Both the position numbers and the translations under genes were made by a program. DNA of 64,000 nucleotides from Mesocentrotus franciscanus. Taxonomy: Eukaryota; Echinodermata; Echinoidea; Camarodonta; Strongylocentrotidae. Where the stretch lies: contig CP137666.1 in the NCBI GenBank assembly GCA_037976565.1, positions 7,362,082 to 7,426,081 of the forward strand, read 5' to 3'. The notes under the pieces are model-generated. The model was not told the DNA's origin. It saw nothing but the letters and a program-made list of their open reading frames with translations, and ran no database searches. This document shows, in pieces, positions 37,030 through 50,300 of this stretch; positions within the stretch are counted from its first letter, which is position 1; the number at the start of each line of letters is the position of its first letter.

Positions 37030-40000
37030 ACACAAATAATAACACTGATAAGATAACGATAATATGCTTGCTTACCCAGGGTATCCTCATCAGTATTAAT
37101 ACTGTTCTCCCTGAGGGCCATTCAGTAATATTACCTCGGCTTAGATGACTGATACAAAGAATACATCTCATTGACCAGGACATCATTAAAGAAATATCTC
37201 ATCCCATGACTACAATGGTAAAGAAATGTTTTTTTTTGATAATTGTCTTTACATTGTAGGCCTACGTAATAGTCTAGACAGTTTGGTTTAAGGAGTAAGG
37301 CAGAAATGGATTGAAAAGGGTTGCTCTTCAAACGCCCCCATATTCTAAATAATTATGACTAGAAATAGGGGGCAATATTGGACGAAACTACCATACCAAG
37401 TGGCTGTGTGTGTGTGGCAGTGTGGCTCCATTTACCAATTTGTATGCGCAGAGCGCTGAGTAATTGTTTTCTTCTCCAGTTTTGATCATTCCAAAACCTC
37501 AGAGTATACATTGATTTACCCATTACTCAACTCTATCTTTAAACAGTAGTGTTACTAACAGTGGCTTGGGGCTTAAGCATCCCCATTTTTTTCAAGCCCC
37601 CCCCCCTCCCCCTCCCCCAAAATGCATAATTATTGATTAGAAATGAATTTACGCGAGGCACATGAAGAAAATGAATGCAGGAACGCCAAAATCCCCCACC
37701 CCCATTAATCTTCCAGAACCGCTTCTGCTCCCTTCTTTAAGATTATAGGAAGAACTTTTATGGTCTCACCTGTATGATATAGGTTAAGGCTAGACCACGT
37801 GGTACCAACACGCAGGTGAAGGCAGGTCGTTAACAAATTTTGATGTTAACAAAAGGGGCACCATGTGGAGTTTTGGCGGGTTTTGTCCCTTATACAACTC
37901 TTGATCTAACAACGAAAGGAGGTGTTAAACGAAATAAGTTGGGGGTCTGTTTCCATGTCCAAATATTTCTACCGGCGATTATATGTTATCGAAACTTCGT
38001 GTGTCGTTCGCAGACTATATCAATGACACTAAATACTGCATACATAGTCGTAAGAGGGAGGGTCTGTACCCCACCCCCCCCCACACACATATAAACTGAA
38101 ATTACTAATATACGGGTAATTGTCAGTATATTCAGTATATTTTGAAAGAACATTACTTGTTCACTTGGCTCTATCATAATACACTGTAGTGTTGAAAAAA
38201 TATATTTGCTTGCTCACTTCGCTCGATCGAAAAACTGAAAAAAGATACTTGGGCAGATGAAGTCGGTCCTCTGGCGAAAATCTACCTGTATACCTATTAC
38301 ACCACTTGAGGAGGTTTTATGAAACGACATGTGACTGGATCTCGTTTCCTTTAATTTACAAATTGTATCTTCCTGACTTTCCAAAAATTATATTTTTGTG
38401 TGTGATTCACAACCCGTTTGAGTGAGATTAAGCCAACTTCACACAATAGTTAGGGCATCATTATAGTGTTTTGTGCCAGTGGGAGTGGGAGGGGCGCATG
38501 TCTAAAAAGTCTCCGACGTGTACAATAATAAATATTAAAAATATTAAACATCTATCTTTTTGTTGAAGTGTCATTTGCAGATTTCTCCATATTGCCATTC
38601 CCCATATTTAGCCATCGTATTTTTGGGGGGCATGACAATTGAATGGCGCGAAATGTAGTTTTCTGGGTTGGGAAATATCCATCGAAAAGAAATTGTCAAT
38701 GGGAACAATCCCAGAATGATGTGCAGGTGCACCAACTCTGAGCATCATGGTGTAGAGCGTTTGCTGGGAAAACATAAACTTGTTCCAAACTCGCACCTTA
38801 ACAAAGGCACAGCAGAGATGTCGAATAAATCCTGCGATTGGCCGTAAAATCGTGTTTGCTAGAGAGACAACTTTTGATTGTATGGGTGACATTTTCATCA
38901 AATAGAGGAATTATCGTTGCTCTATTGAAATGGATGTATTCAAACCGTTTAATCCCCACTGCCCCCTTGGACTCCGTTTTTTTTTAAATGTTGGTTCCAT
39001 TAAAAAGTGCTTCAAATAACTTGTTCTCTAGAATTTATTGAAAAGAAAATGGGTGGGCGACTGGACTCCCTGCTTTCTTACCTGTTTTCCATGCCAGAGT
39101 GAGTAATAAAGAATTGCAAGAGAATGAAATGAATTAAAAACGACGGATTGTAAAAATGCAATAAATTATTTATTGATATTGGAAGGTCGTTTTATCAGAG
39201 GTATGGGGTAAGTGAGGATTTAAGATGCATTCTTAAGAGATTAATCGATTCCATCAATTTATTAAAATTATCCTTGTTTTCACCTTTCCCATAGAGTCAT
39301 ACATTTTATTTACATGGTAACAACTAGAACCGAAATTAACGAGGGTTAGGCCAAGTTTGATATTCAGAAAATATCAGATTCGGGATACGATGAGATTCTG
39401 CCATCTGAATATTACACTGAAAGAACAAAATGTTTATAACTATTCAAAAATGTGTGAATTGCCAGGGGGGGGGGGAATTTTTTTTTGAAAAACAGTGCCC
39501 ACTGGGAGGGCCAGAGCAAATGAAAAATAAAGTAACTACTGCAAAAATTGAGCAAAATTGAAGTTTTTGATTGACAAATTTTGGTGACTGTCTCATTAAA
39601 CTGGTATGGTGGCGCCCGTGTGGGAAATGCGCTGTTTTTGACGAGAGTATAATAGCACATTGGTCGATTTAAAATAATTACTTTGTATCATATTATCGCT
39701 AGATCATTGAGTCCAAATTAATTTACAAATGTTGAACACAAGTTAATCAGGCGGGGGTGCTGACAGACCCTTCCCGATAATTGTGAAACTGCCAATACTC
39801 GGGCAACTGTCACCTCATATTTGGGCAGCGAAGTGGCCTCTTTGTACTCTTATCTTATCACGTACATATGTTAATGACAAAATGATATTGAAAGTTTATT
39901 TAAACTCAACGAACCAACAGTAGATGTAACTCATATTTTGCTCTCTCGTCTCGCTCGCTTACAAAATTGAGAAACTGGAAAAGTGATATTTGAGAAAGCG

Positions 40001-41135
40001 ACGTCACCCTCCCGGCGATATTTTACTCGCACGCCATCTATCTTGTTAAGTTTGGATTTCTTTTGTAAATCATTTTTTGTTAAGCAAAAGGTGCTCAAAA
40101 GGTGCTCGGGAAGTCTGCAGCATGACCAGGTAACACAAATACGTGAGCGGCCAAGGAGTCGAGAAGCCATAACCATGGGACCCGACTCCACCAGTGTGCC
40201 ATGGTCAATGCCACCGTGAAGCAAGTCCTTGTCTGTCTGCTATGCTTGCGGTCATGCGATAGCCCGTCTCGGTTACAGACGGATGTTTGCGGTCACGCAA
40301 AGATTCGCTAAACGACTTTGGTGAATCTTGATCGTCAAATCTATCTTTTTAATACTAAAAGTGGAAGTTACAAGAAGAAGGTTGTGGCCGGTGAAGAAGT
40401 GAAATTTCTACTTTTCCCACCGAGCAAGGCAATAGTGTATCATGGATTCAGCCATAGAGGGGAGGGGGGGGACTGGGGGCTGGGAGGGGCACCAGATATA
40501 CTAAATAGATGAAACAAGTGGAAATTGTGTGTGTGTGTGTGTGTGTGCGTTGGGGGGGGGAGTATTTATGTTATTTATGTTTTCTTAAATCGTACAATCT
40601 ATGTTATGAAAATGTTTTGAAATCATGTCAAGAAAAAACAACTGTATTCTATTTCTAAGATTGATTTGTATTGTTTGGAATTAAAAAAAAAAAAATTAAA
40701 TTAAAAAACCTTCTTTTTGTGTTGCCTCCCTCTCTCTTTCTCTCCGTTTACCCCCGCCATTCAATTGGAGGCACATGCCGACGTGTCCCCTCCCTCGTAC
40801 TACGCCACTTGCGCAATATCTGAACGTGAAGCGATGCAAGACCACACCAATATGATTCGAGGAAGGGAGTATTGTGTTTAGCTTTAGGGGGTGGATACAG
40901 GATTCACACGGTGTTAAGAAAATGACGATCAGACCCTGTCGCTTTGGTGGTCCAACCACAGTTAGGTAGCGGTTTTAGGGTATCAAAATGAACCAGCTTA
41001 TTCAATGTAATCTCGATGTCATCAAAAGAAAACGCAAAGATTTACACAAGAGATCAGCGGGATATTCTTTTAAAATGTATTGAATGGATTTGCCTAATAT
41101 ATTCTAAGATATCTTGTAGGACGAAGTAAGACTGG
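37030..41135. other. Intergenic, diverged repeats only
   Basis: Contains homopolymer G/C runs and a (GT)n run at about 40523-40550. Two related stretches lie near 38205-38290 and 39945-40025 (gctcact/gctcgctt, then gaaaaactgaaaa or gaaactggaaaa, then gatgaagtcggtc or gaaagcgacgtc, then ctggcga or ccggcga). No gene is supportable. Confidence 0.45.
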
Positions 41136-41147
41136 TATGTTTCCCAT

Positions 41148-41494
41148 CAGTGGCGGATCCAGGGGGCCGGAGGGCCGGCCCCTCTAGGAAAAAAACAGGT
41201 AAAACACCCTTTTTTGAAAAAAGAAGATGGGCCCCTCCTGGCGCCCAAGGGGGTGGCGGTGGAAAAAAAAATCACCCTTCGTAGGGAAAATTTTTTTTTC
41301 GGGTGCCCAAAAAAAAGAAATTGTGCTCACTACCCCTGGCGCCCAAGGGGTGGTGGTGGAAAAGAAAATTTTTCGCGTTTTTTTGCTCACTACCCCCACT
41401 GAGCGAAAAATCGACCGGCACGATTTTCAAATTTTCGCACGAAGTGGGCCCCTTTTTAGGCCCCCTCCCTTGCCGCCGGCTGGATCCGCCCCTG
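41148..41494. mobile_element. Non-autonomous DNA transposon with 8-bp target duplication
   Basis: TIRs: cagtggcggatccag at the left and ctggatccgcccctg at the right. Both ends are flanked by the 8-bp direct repeat TTTCCCAT (41140-41147 and 41495-41502). Inside, a ctggcgcccaagggg...tggtggaaaa module is duplicated (about 41238 and 41336). An 8-bp duplication fits hAT- or P-type transposition; the superfamily is not certain. No transposase frame. Confidence 0.85.
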
Positions 41495-41509
41495 TTTCCC
41501 ATAACCATA

Positions 41510-43680
41510 CACGTTCATCTGTGAATACTCACAGATGCCATATAGTATAAGAGGAAAATAATATATTATGGGAAAGAACTTATCTCTAAGAGTAAGAAGT
41601 TTTTTGGAACTAAGATGGGAGTGGTGGTTAGAAAGCATAAATGCTTGTTAGTAAGCAACCAGAGGACCGACGGCTTTAGGTCCTCTCCGAGGGATCATAC
41701 TGCTATATTTTCCATTTTCATGACATTTATATCTTTTCAGTCCTTTTTACTCTCATAGCTTTGTCAGAAGAGCGTGAATGGTAATACATCGAAGGAAGGG
41801 ATGCGATATTTCAGACAAACGAGTCGCTTGTGTTGGGTACGCTTTTGACAAGAATTGCCAAATGAAGTAAGGTTAAAAATAAAGAGGTGAAAGATGAATT
41901 GAAAAGGACGAAATTTGAGAAAATGGGAAGAGAGGGTAGACGGTGTAAGAGAAAGGTAATATGTTGAGAGGAGAAACCTATTTCAGACAAAAACATACAA
42001 AACTTTAAAGTTGACACTTCTCAAACTTAAATTTTGCGATGTTCAAATCTGCATCTGTTTTCATCGAAATCTGTGCCGTTTCGCTCTCTCCGTTTCCTCT
42101 CTTTTCCCCTTCCACTGTGCCTCCCTCACTTTCAAAAGTTGATTAACACAACCTAATAAAAATAACATATTCACAAAATTTCGATAAAATTGAGTAAATT
42201 AGAAAGACGATAATTATTAACGATAAGGTTATTGATATCAAGTCGAAACTAAATGGGACTGATAAAAAATGCGTGGTTTCACAAGTTCATTTGAGCCCCA
42301 TTTTTGACATCTTAAAGCTTTTACGGAATTTTCTTATTCTTATTCACTTGACTCTGTTTAAGGTTTTAGGTTTAAGGTTTGTTTTATTTGTCTCTCACAG
42401 ATTCAATACAACAATGAATTTAACATATCTTACAGAGTTAGAGTAGACAAGGTGATCCATGAAGCACTGCTTGTAAATTGGGTCACCTTTAACATTTTAA
42501 CCTGCATCGTGCTTCAAATCAAAGTGTTGGTCATCACGTGAGATCAAGTTTAGACGAAATAAAAAGAGGTCTGAAAAGTTTGAAACAACTTAGTCTTCTT
42601 TCTCGTGCTATGAAAGCACACGTTTGCCATGCAGCCCGATGCAAACGCCTTAAATACGAATCATGGAGTCGGTTTACGGTAGACACAAGTCCCCCATTTT
42701 ATAGGACCAAGTCCCTACGTCATTTTTGACAATGAACTTTGAAAAGCATTTGTTCTCCCCCAGGGTCTCAGTAGGTCAATAACTTTTACACAGAAACCAA
42801 GAGAAGAAGGGTGTCGGATTAAACCCTCGTGGAAAGGGAAAATGGTGGAGAAAAGAAAAGAATGGATGAAGCGAGGAAAAAAAGGAAAAAGAAAAGAGAT
42901 TGAGAGGCAGGGGCCATCAATCATTTCTCGACGTTGGCGTCATGACTGTGCTCGGTAGAATGATGATGGTGGTGGTGGTGGTGTTGGTGTTGGCGGGGGC
43001 GGGGGTGGCGTGGTTGTACGTGAAGGGGTGGGGTAGATGTCCCCAATTCTGGAGTTAGTGGCTTACACAATCTCCGCTCACACCCACACCACTTAGATAA
43101 CCTGATCTAGTTTCTGTTTATAAATACTGCAGTACAAACATGATTATATAGTCTACAAAAGGCCAAATGATCTTCACACCCCCTCCGCCATTACCATTGA
43201 AAACACCAGAATGAAAGGCTAGATTATAATAATGCAAATCAGATATGTACCGGGATAATTGACATTATGCAACATTAAACACACTTAATTTCACTAGAGC
43301 ATAATTGTTGGTATATTCTCGACGTGTCTATTCCACGCTCCCTAGGTTTGCATGACATACGTAAAAGATCTCGCGATGCTATGAGCAACTATAATAAGTC
43401 GTATTATTATATTTCATTTGTTTTAATTTTTTATAAAAACACAATTAACTATGAATGACAACCATCTTTAGAGTCGTGCTCCCCCAAAGTATACATATTT
43501 ATTATAAAACACTGAATCCCTTTTCAGCCCTCTGACGCACCTCTACTCATTATTTAAGTATAATCCGCTCCCCCTTTTTGGGGGAGGGAGCGGGGGCGAG
43601 GTTGCATATGCATGGGGGATAGGCCTATACAAACAATGTGTATCCGCTAAGTCCCTAGAGCCATGGAGATTTCTGTTTTA
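41510..43680. other. Intergenic, with a G-rich tract
   Basis: 42961-43030 is a ggtggtggtggtgttggtgt...gggggcggggg tract that could form G-quadruplex. No gene is supportable. Confidence 0.5.
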
Positions 43681-43686
43681 CTCCTT

Positions 43687-43816
43687 GGCCCTGTCTTATA
43701 AAGAGTTACGATTGATCCAAATCAATCGTAAGTCCTCCAATCAATCGCGAGTTTCCAGTCTCCTATCTCTTATGTACACATTTGCGATTGATATCAACTC
43801 TTTATGAGACGGGCCC
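43687..43816. mobile_element. Palindromic MITE (complete copy)
   Basis: Ends ggccctgtcttataaagagt and aactctttatgagacgggcc are inverted repeats. Inside, gattgat/atcaatcg blocks add further self-complementarity. About 130 bp, non-coding. Related copies lie at 35311-35396 and 46375-46441. Target duplication not clear. Confidence 0.7.
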
Positions 43817-43874
43817 CTGGTATCAATTATATAGTTTTAAAGACTTTAAAATATGATGTTATCGGTTTTTTACA

Positions 43875-44060
43875 GAGAGAGAGGGGGAGAGAGAGAGACT
43901 AGAAATAAAAAAAGAAGGAAAAATATCATATACAGAGAGAGGGGGAGGGAAAGAGAGAGAAAGAGAGATGGATGAAAGACATAGAGAGGGGGAGAGAGAG
44001 AGAGAGAGAGAGAGATAGGGAGAGGGAGAGAGCGAGGTAAGGGGGAAGGGGGAGGGGAGG
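43875..44060. repeat. Purine-rich GA/GGGGA tract
   Basis: Repeated gagagagggggagagagag blocks separated by short AT-rich pieces. Confidence 0.85.
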
Positions 44061-44064
44061 GATA

Positions 44065-45536
44065 AGAATTTAAGAGGTTTTGTTAATAATTATGTTCAAT
44101 ATGATACGACCGTGTAAAAAGTATGATTTCCAGAGTACTTGAGCATTCGTGAACATTGAATCAACATTGACAAAAACCTTCTGCAGATATCTGAACTCAT
44201 GAAAGCTCACATGTTAGTTATTTATTTAATTTGTCATTAATTTTGATTTAGTTTGAGATAAATGATTTGTGAGTATATTATGCGTAAAAATAAAGCAAGA
44301 TATATAAAGTAAAATTTATATTATAGACATGTGTTTATGTAATGCCTTCGCTTTAGATGATGAGCACGTTATTGAGTCAAAGTTGATAAAGCATTCATAA
44401 AGACATTGACCCCACATTAAAAATGAGCACACCAAACTCCACTTCTTTCGTGACTTATCGACCCTGAAGTGACCCGAGTCCTGAGATATACCTTTAAATC
44501 GACGCCAAAAACTTCGAACCACCTTAGGTGAATACGCCATATTTGGTACAAATAATAGTCAGATTGCATGCGCTTTTTTCTCATCACAAAATCTTGATAA
44601 ATCTGTAATTTATTATGATTTAAGTCCGAACAAACATTCTTTGAATAAAGATCATTTTCTGCCTTCTCTGTGTCGACACTGGGTCCATTATAGATGGAAA
44701 AATCTTTTCAGATGTGCCATGATCATAATCTTGATGTGAAAGGTTTTGATTAGTATTGTTAGTTGGGGTCCTAGCTTATTGTACTGAGATGATTTCGCAT
44801 CCAGAGTTTTTGTGGCGCGATTAAATAGGATTTTGACCTCTGTCGCATTGTTGATGGAAATCTGAATAACTGCAATTTGTCATTTAGGGCCATTTTGTTG
44901 AAATGATAAATCTAAGTCATTTTTTCTTGAGTCCTTCACTTGGTTTTCTGCAAAAGGCATTCATTGACAATCTTGATTTATGTCCAACTGAAACAGGAAT
45001 AGAAAACGTGTGTTGTCAGGATGTACAGAATGACAAATCTTCTAAGTATGCAAGCAATTCATTTTGTGATATCGTTCGTGGTGTCTTCATCCAATTAGAT
45101 AACACACTTCTCACTTCTCTCTAGCTTCGCTGTAAAGTGGATGTTGCAGAGGCGCATCTAGAATTATTGCCCGGGGCTCAGAATTAAAAAAATAAAAAAG
45201 ATGAAATAAATCTTACCAATGGGTCGCGCAGTCATATGGCAAAATAACTGACTAGCAATACAAATAAAAGCGCTCAAATTTATCGGGACATGGCTGTATT
45301 TAAGATGTATCCTAGTCATTTCTCTACTTATACATTTTACCAGAGCAGGGGGGCAATACCCTGTCCTCCTAGATTTACCAATGTACTGACCCAATTTCAG
45401 GCTTTCGTTGAGATCAACTGAGGACCTATATGTTATATGTTATAAGTACATGATATTGGACAGATCATGACTAGGCTCGATCAATGAGTTTACCCATTAC
45501 CTATAGACCAATGGGGAATAATGATAATACACATAT
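44065..45536. other. Intergenic, nothing recognised
   Basis: Small open frames only, none with domain or splice support. Confidence 0.5.
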
Positions 45537-45543
45537 ACAAATA

Positions 45544-45546
45544 GTG

Positions 45547-45585
<39 letters not shown>

Positions 45586-45917
45586 CATAATAATATACTG
45601 TGTTTATATAGCACTTAATAATTATGTCGACGATGTCTTTAAGCACTTTACAGAAATATTATTTCCCCGGTCAGTGGATTCAGGCTTGTCCGCACACAAT
45701 GCATGCACCTCACTCCCTGGGGAGTATTCCAGCCAGGCGCCATTTTACAGACACACAATGACTCTCGCACCCAGTATACTGGGTTCCCATTTAATACATG
45801 AGAGGAGAGTGGCAAATGCAGATTAACCTGTTGCCAACGGACGTGAGTGCCGGGCTGGGATTTGAAACCCGTACCTTGTGATCTACAAGTCCGGTGACTA
45901 ATCCACTAGACCACAAC
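45544..45917 (-). mobile_element. Full-length tRNA-derived SINE with (TTA)n tail
   Basis: On the minus strand it starts at 45917 with a tRNA-like head (gtggtctagtggattagtc as A box, gggtttcaaatccc as B box). The body contains ctccccagggagtgaggtgc and gtaaagtgcttaaagacat, and the element ends in a (TTA)n tail (45549-45582). A 7-bp ACAAATA direct repeat flanks it (45537-45543 and 45918-45924). Bounded and therefore probably a fairly recent insertion. Confidence 0.8.
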
Positions 45918-45924
45918 ACAAATA

Positions 45925-47030
45925 TGAGAAATCGGTAGTCAATGTGTTAATTGACTTGTGATCTGTTATTTGATTAGATTCGATTAATGTATTCAATCAA
46001 ATTGATTGAATTGAATCAATGTTTTTTAAAATACGAATTAATGACTTAATAGTAGACAGTGCGTGTGATTTTTATATCGAAATGCTATATTTTACAAAAT
46101 GTTATTGAACAGGCAAATGATTACTTACTGAATCCATTAATTTCGACAAATGTGATTCGTTTTCAACGGAAAATGAACTGAACAATTTAATGTAGGCCTT
46201 GCATATATTTTGTTACAGCTGAGGTAGGGGTGGCTTCACTGAACTTTCAGTGTCTTATTATATAGTTTTATGCTTCCTGACCCTTTTTAAACACACTCTT
46301 GACGTAGATGGGGTAGTTTACGAATTAGGTTGTGCGCACATCAAATAGAACTATATAATAATTTCTATGACTCGGGGCCCTCGTCTTGTAAAGAGATGTA
46401 ATTGATTTAAACCAATCCCAACTCTTCACGATACAGGGCCCAGAATTCGTGTACACTATGCATTTAGTTTCTTATTAAAAAATCCAAAACAAATTGAAAA
46501 AAATAAATAAAAATAAATAAATAAAAAATAAACGAATTATTTGTGTTCGTTGAGATATTAGTGGGGAAAGTTTTTTTAAAAATTTTTATATAACAAATAT
46601 AGAGAGTGCAATGATGCATGCTACCGTCGATTACTCATAGGGTCATTAGGGATCCATTTTCTTGTCAGAATTTTTCAAACTCCGGAGTCTCAACAAATGT
46701 TGTAGTTGTTATGATTATTTCTTTTCGTAAATGTTGATTCACATTTTGTCTTACCAAATCTCATTGGTCAATTTTTGTTTGAGAGTCTCTTTTTTTGCCA
46801 GGAAAACTTGTTAGAACAAAATTCATGTTTGTTTACTGGAAGACACCGTATCAACGAGCTCGTCAAATGTGAGGATCTCCCACGCGCAGGTCGTTACATT
46901 TTATCTCTGTTTATGAATATAGCTATAATTAATGGGAGATTAATTGCTAGACTCTAATTATTCATATGGCTGTATCGAGTTTTGTAGATAATTACCATAT
47001 CATTGAAATTTATTAGCACATCATTCATTG
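45925..47030. other. Intergenic, contains a MITE relic
   Basis: Apart from the 46375-46441 relic there is only AT-rich sequence. Confidence 0.5.
46375..46441. mobile_element. Short palindromic MITE relic
   Basis: gggccctcgtcttgtaaagag at the left faces aactcttcacgatacagggccc at the right. It is an internally deleted copy of the 43687-43816 family. Confidence 0.6.
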
Positions 47031-47034
47031 GGAA

Positions 47035-47228
47035 GGAGAGCATTCGCCCTCGAGCGCGATCGAGCCAGGGACTCGGATGAGTTGCCAGCAGCACTCCAGC
47101 AGAACGACCCGCTGCCTGTTCGGGGTGATCCACCTGTACTGTGTGTAGCTAGAGCCACTGCTTCGCGCTTCGACCATTGCATTGACGACAAAAACAAAAG
47201 GCGTTCTTGTCATCGTCATTGAACTAAC
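47035..47228 (+). promoter_or_regulatory. Putative promoter / 5' UTR of TTI2
   Basis: A local rise in GC and CpG content (cctcgagcgcgatcgagcc and similar) directly before the TTI2 ATG. No TATA box stands out. Overlapping open frames on both strands probably reflect GC content. Transcription start not defined. Confidence 0.4.
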
Positions 47229-47321
47229 ATGTCGTTGGAAATCACCGATCACAGTCAAACAACATCTACATCTAATGGCACTCTTGCTGCAATGGAGATT
47301 CTGCATAGCATTTGTGAAGAG
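47229..47321 (+). CDS. TTI2: TTI2 exon 1
   Basis: 31 codons from ATG to GAG, then the GTGAAT donor in phase 0. TGA-ACT-AAC-ATG fixes the start. The link to exon 2 rests on phase and position and needs transcript support. Confidence 0.7.
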
Positions 47322-50300
47322 GTGAATTAGACCTACCTACACCGTATAACACGGGGTCTGCTCTGCAAACTTAGTTTGGACTAAAATTAGTGAAATGTAA
47401 TTTTAGCGGATTCATATCCGATGCATTTATTCTCGAAAATTAGACCTAGGCTAATATATATTGGTTCCACTTACCCGATTGACTGTATGATGCGTTTAAG
47501 GGTCTTTTTTCAGGATTTTCTTTGTCAAAATTCTTGCAGCCGTATTTTAAACTGTTACTGCGCATGAAGGAAGATGACGTCATCCATTGACAGTAACATG
47601 TAAATGTAACAGTAAAATATGGCTGCAAGAATTTTAACACGGAGTTCAATTTCGATGAAGAAAATCTGGAAAAAAGACCCTTAAACTCATCATACAGTCA
47701 ATCTGGTAAGTGGAACCGATGTATATTATTATTATCCTAGGCCTAATTTTCGAGAATAAATGCATCGGATATGAATCCGCTAAAATGACGTTTCAGTCCA
47801 AAGTTTGCAGAGCAGAATCTATGCTCCAATGAGAGGAGCCGACCCTACCCAAATAAGAGGCTAATGAACGAAAGAGACATAAATTAAAGAGAGGAGCCAA
47901 CCCTACCCAAATAAGAGGCTAACGAACGAAAGAGACAGAAATTTTTGGTCTATTACTTCTAGAGACAGAGAGTAGACTGTCTACATGGTTGATGTTTTCA
48001 ATGAAACCTTAATCTGATAAGTTTGCCAACATTCCACTGAAACATAGATCTATTATAACATGAATTTCAATCAGATGTAGATCTCTAGGTGAACCTGTTC
48101 ATGACTAGAAGGACTAGTTTAACCTTGATTCCTGATTTATCAATTGTTCATGCAACTAGTATTAGTAAGCAAAAGATGTTAAGGAATATCAGTTGTGTTG
48201 CACATTATTTCACAACTTAAACAATTGGTACATTTTATATAAACAGATTTTGATTAACTTTCAGTTGTCTATGCTACGGGTAATACACAGGGGTCTTCAC
48301 CTCGAAAAGTAGAATGTTGGTTAATAGTAGACCTATACAGAATTACAGTATATATGAGATCTTTTTTTTCTTCAATTTACCTAATATGGAGGCAAACAAG
48401 TACCGTACATTTTTCTGTAATTCATCAATTTTTAAAGAAAAAATTGTAAATGAAGGCTAGAATTTGTTTAAATTGCTATCTGCTTTTCCTTTCAATAGTT
48501 TCATGTTTTATTCTTTTTCTTCAAAAATATTATTTAATGAATGCACATACAAAAGGGGGTGAAAATCTCTAGTCTTGTCTATTGCAACAGATGTCTATGT
48601 TTTCTTCTATGACTTTATAATATTAATTCATGAATATGTATGCTTTAAACAGGTAGAAAAGGGCAATCTTGTTGAAAAGAGAGGACATCTGGAGATGTTG
48701 TTGCAACAGACTTCACCCAAGTGGTTTCATCTTGGGACCAATCATGATCTTCAAAGAAAAAAGTACCAGGAGCTTGGAGAACTCTGCATCAAAGTGGTCC
48801 TGTTGTTGATCAAGCAGAACAAGATCTCTTTAACTAGCTGCCATGAAGCTGATGGTGAGTTGTGGTAGTTGTTAGTCCTGTGGATAGGACTTTATACCAT
48901 AAGTAATCATATTTTCATTCTGTATATGTTTTCCTTTTGCATGTAAACAAGATGAGTACCCATATATGGACAATAAACGATGATATATTATGATGATTTA
49001 TTCGACATACTACTAAAGTATATATCAATAATTCAATATCATTATATCACTTGACTAATCATTTTTAGATGGTTCTTCTGTCCGTATAGTGTGTATGGGC
49101 TTTCCATTGTGCACAAGATAAACTAAAAATCCTTGTAAAAGAATGCACATTGGATGAATAAATGAACAACATAAATAGCGAGTATGTAACATGTTAGGGC
49201 AGTTAGGACCCCCTGAAAGGGAATCACTGGCTGCCAATAAGCATTTCTCTGGTGAACTATCATGAGTCCAGAAAACACAATATTACATGGATTACTCTTG
49301 AAGCATAACTGGACTATTTTTTGTAAGCAAAATTCAGCAATGTGGATTCTGAATGATTGAGCAGTTGTCCTGTCATGGATTCTGTTCTGTTAACTCTTTC
49401 TTTCTTTCTGTTAACTGTCTTTCTTTCACAGCTGGTGGTGACCACGACACAAAGTACAAGGAGCATGCTTCTCTGTCTCATGCAGCTATGGCCATTGTCA
49501 GTCTTCTCTTGTCAAAGCTCAGGCCAAACCCCAAGGAAAACTCATCAGTAGACCAAGGAAGGGTTGAATCGGTAAGGTCCAGTGAAGGACATGGTGAGCA
49601 AGAGGAGGATAATGACAGTGACATTATGCAGTGTTCACCATTATTAGATGGACATCAAGTTGGACATCAAGATGGACAGCATAGACTCCCAAGATTAGAT
49701 GATGCCTTCCAAGATAGTCAACAAATCAGATCAATGGATGTACCCATGTCCTCAGGATCCTTTCCTATGATATTCAGAGAAAAAGAAGGTCACTTTTCAA
49801 TCAGAGCGAAGGACAGCGATATTCTTGGAAGTCTTCCACCTGTTGTTCTTGATGAGAGTTTAGAGGGACAACTTGATGACAGGGAGTCAGAGGAACAAGG
49901 TGAATGTTCGGACAGGTTGTTACGAGGTGTGATGAAGTCTACAATAGGGCCAAGCATTGTCCTCTGTTCATCACATGCTCAGAAACATCCATGGACAAGC
50001 AAGGCAAGTCTTCGAGCAGCAAATGGTGAGAAAATGTTATTTAATTAATGATAAGATCTTGTTATATTGCAAGAGCTTGATGAACTTACATGTTGTATGC
50101 TTTATAATGGTTTGTAGCACTGTTATGTTAATGGTATCACATTCATAATACTATATATGATATAAACATTCATAAAATTATAAGTTTCCCCTAATACACC
50201 ATTCTTAGGCTTTTATAAGGGTAGACCACTCTGTTTAACAACTTTGTTTTAAAGTGACTCTGTAACATTGCCTCAGATTCTGAAACAAAATCCTGGATTT

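Noticed and set aside
47025..47306. Overlapping open frames on both strands before and across TTI2 exon 1
   Set aside because: Explained by local GC-rich promoter or 5' UTR sequence; the TTI2 frame has its own stop-bounded ATG.
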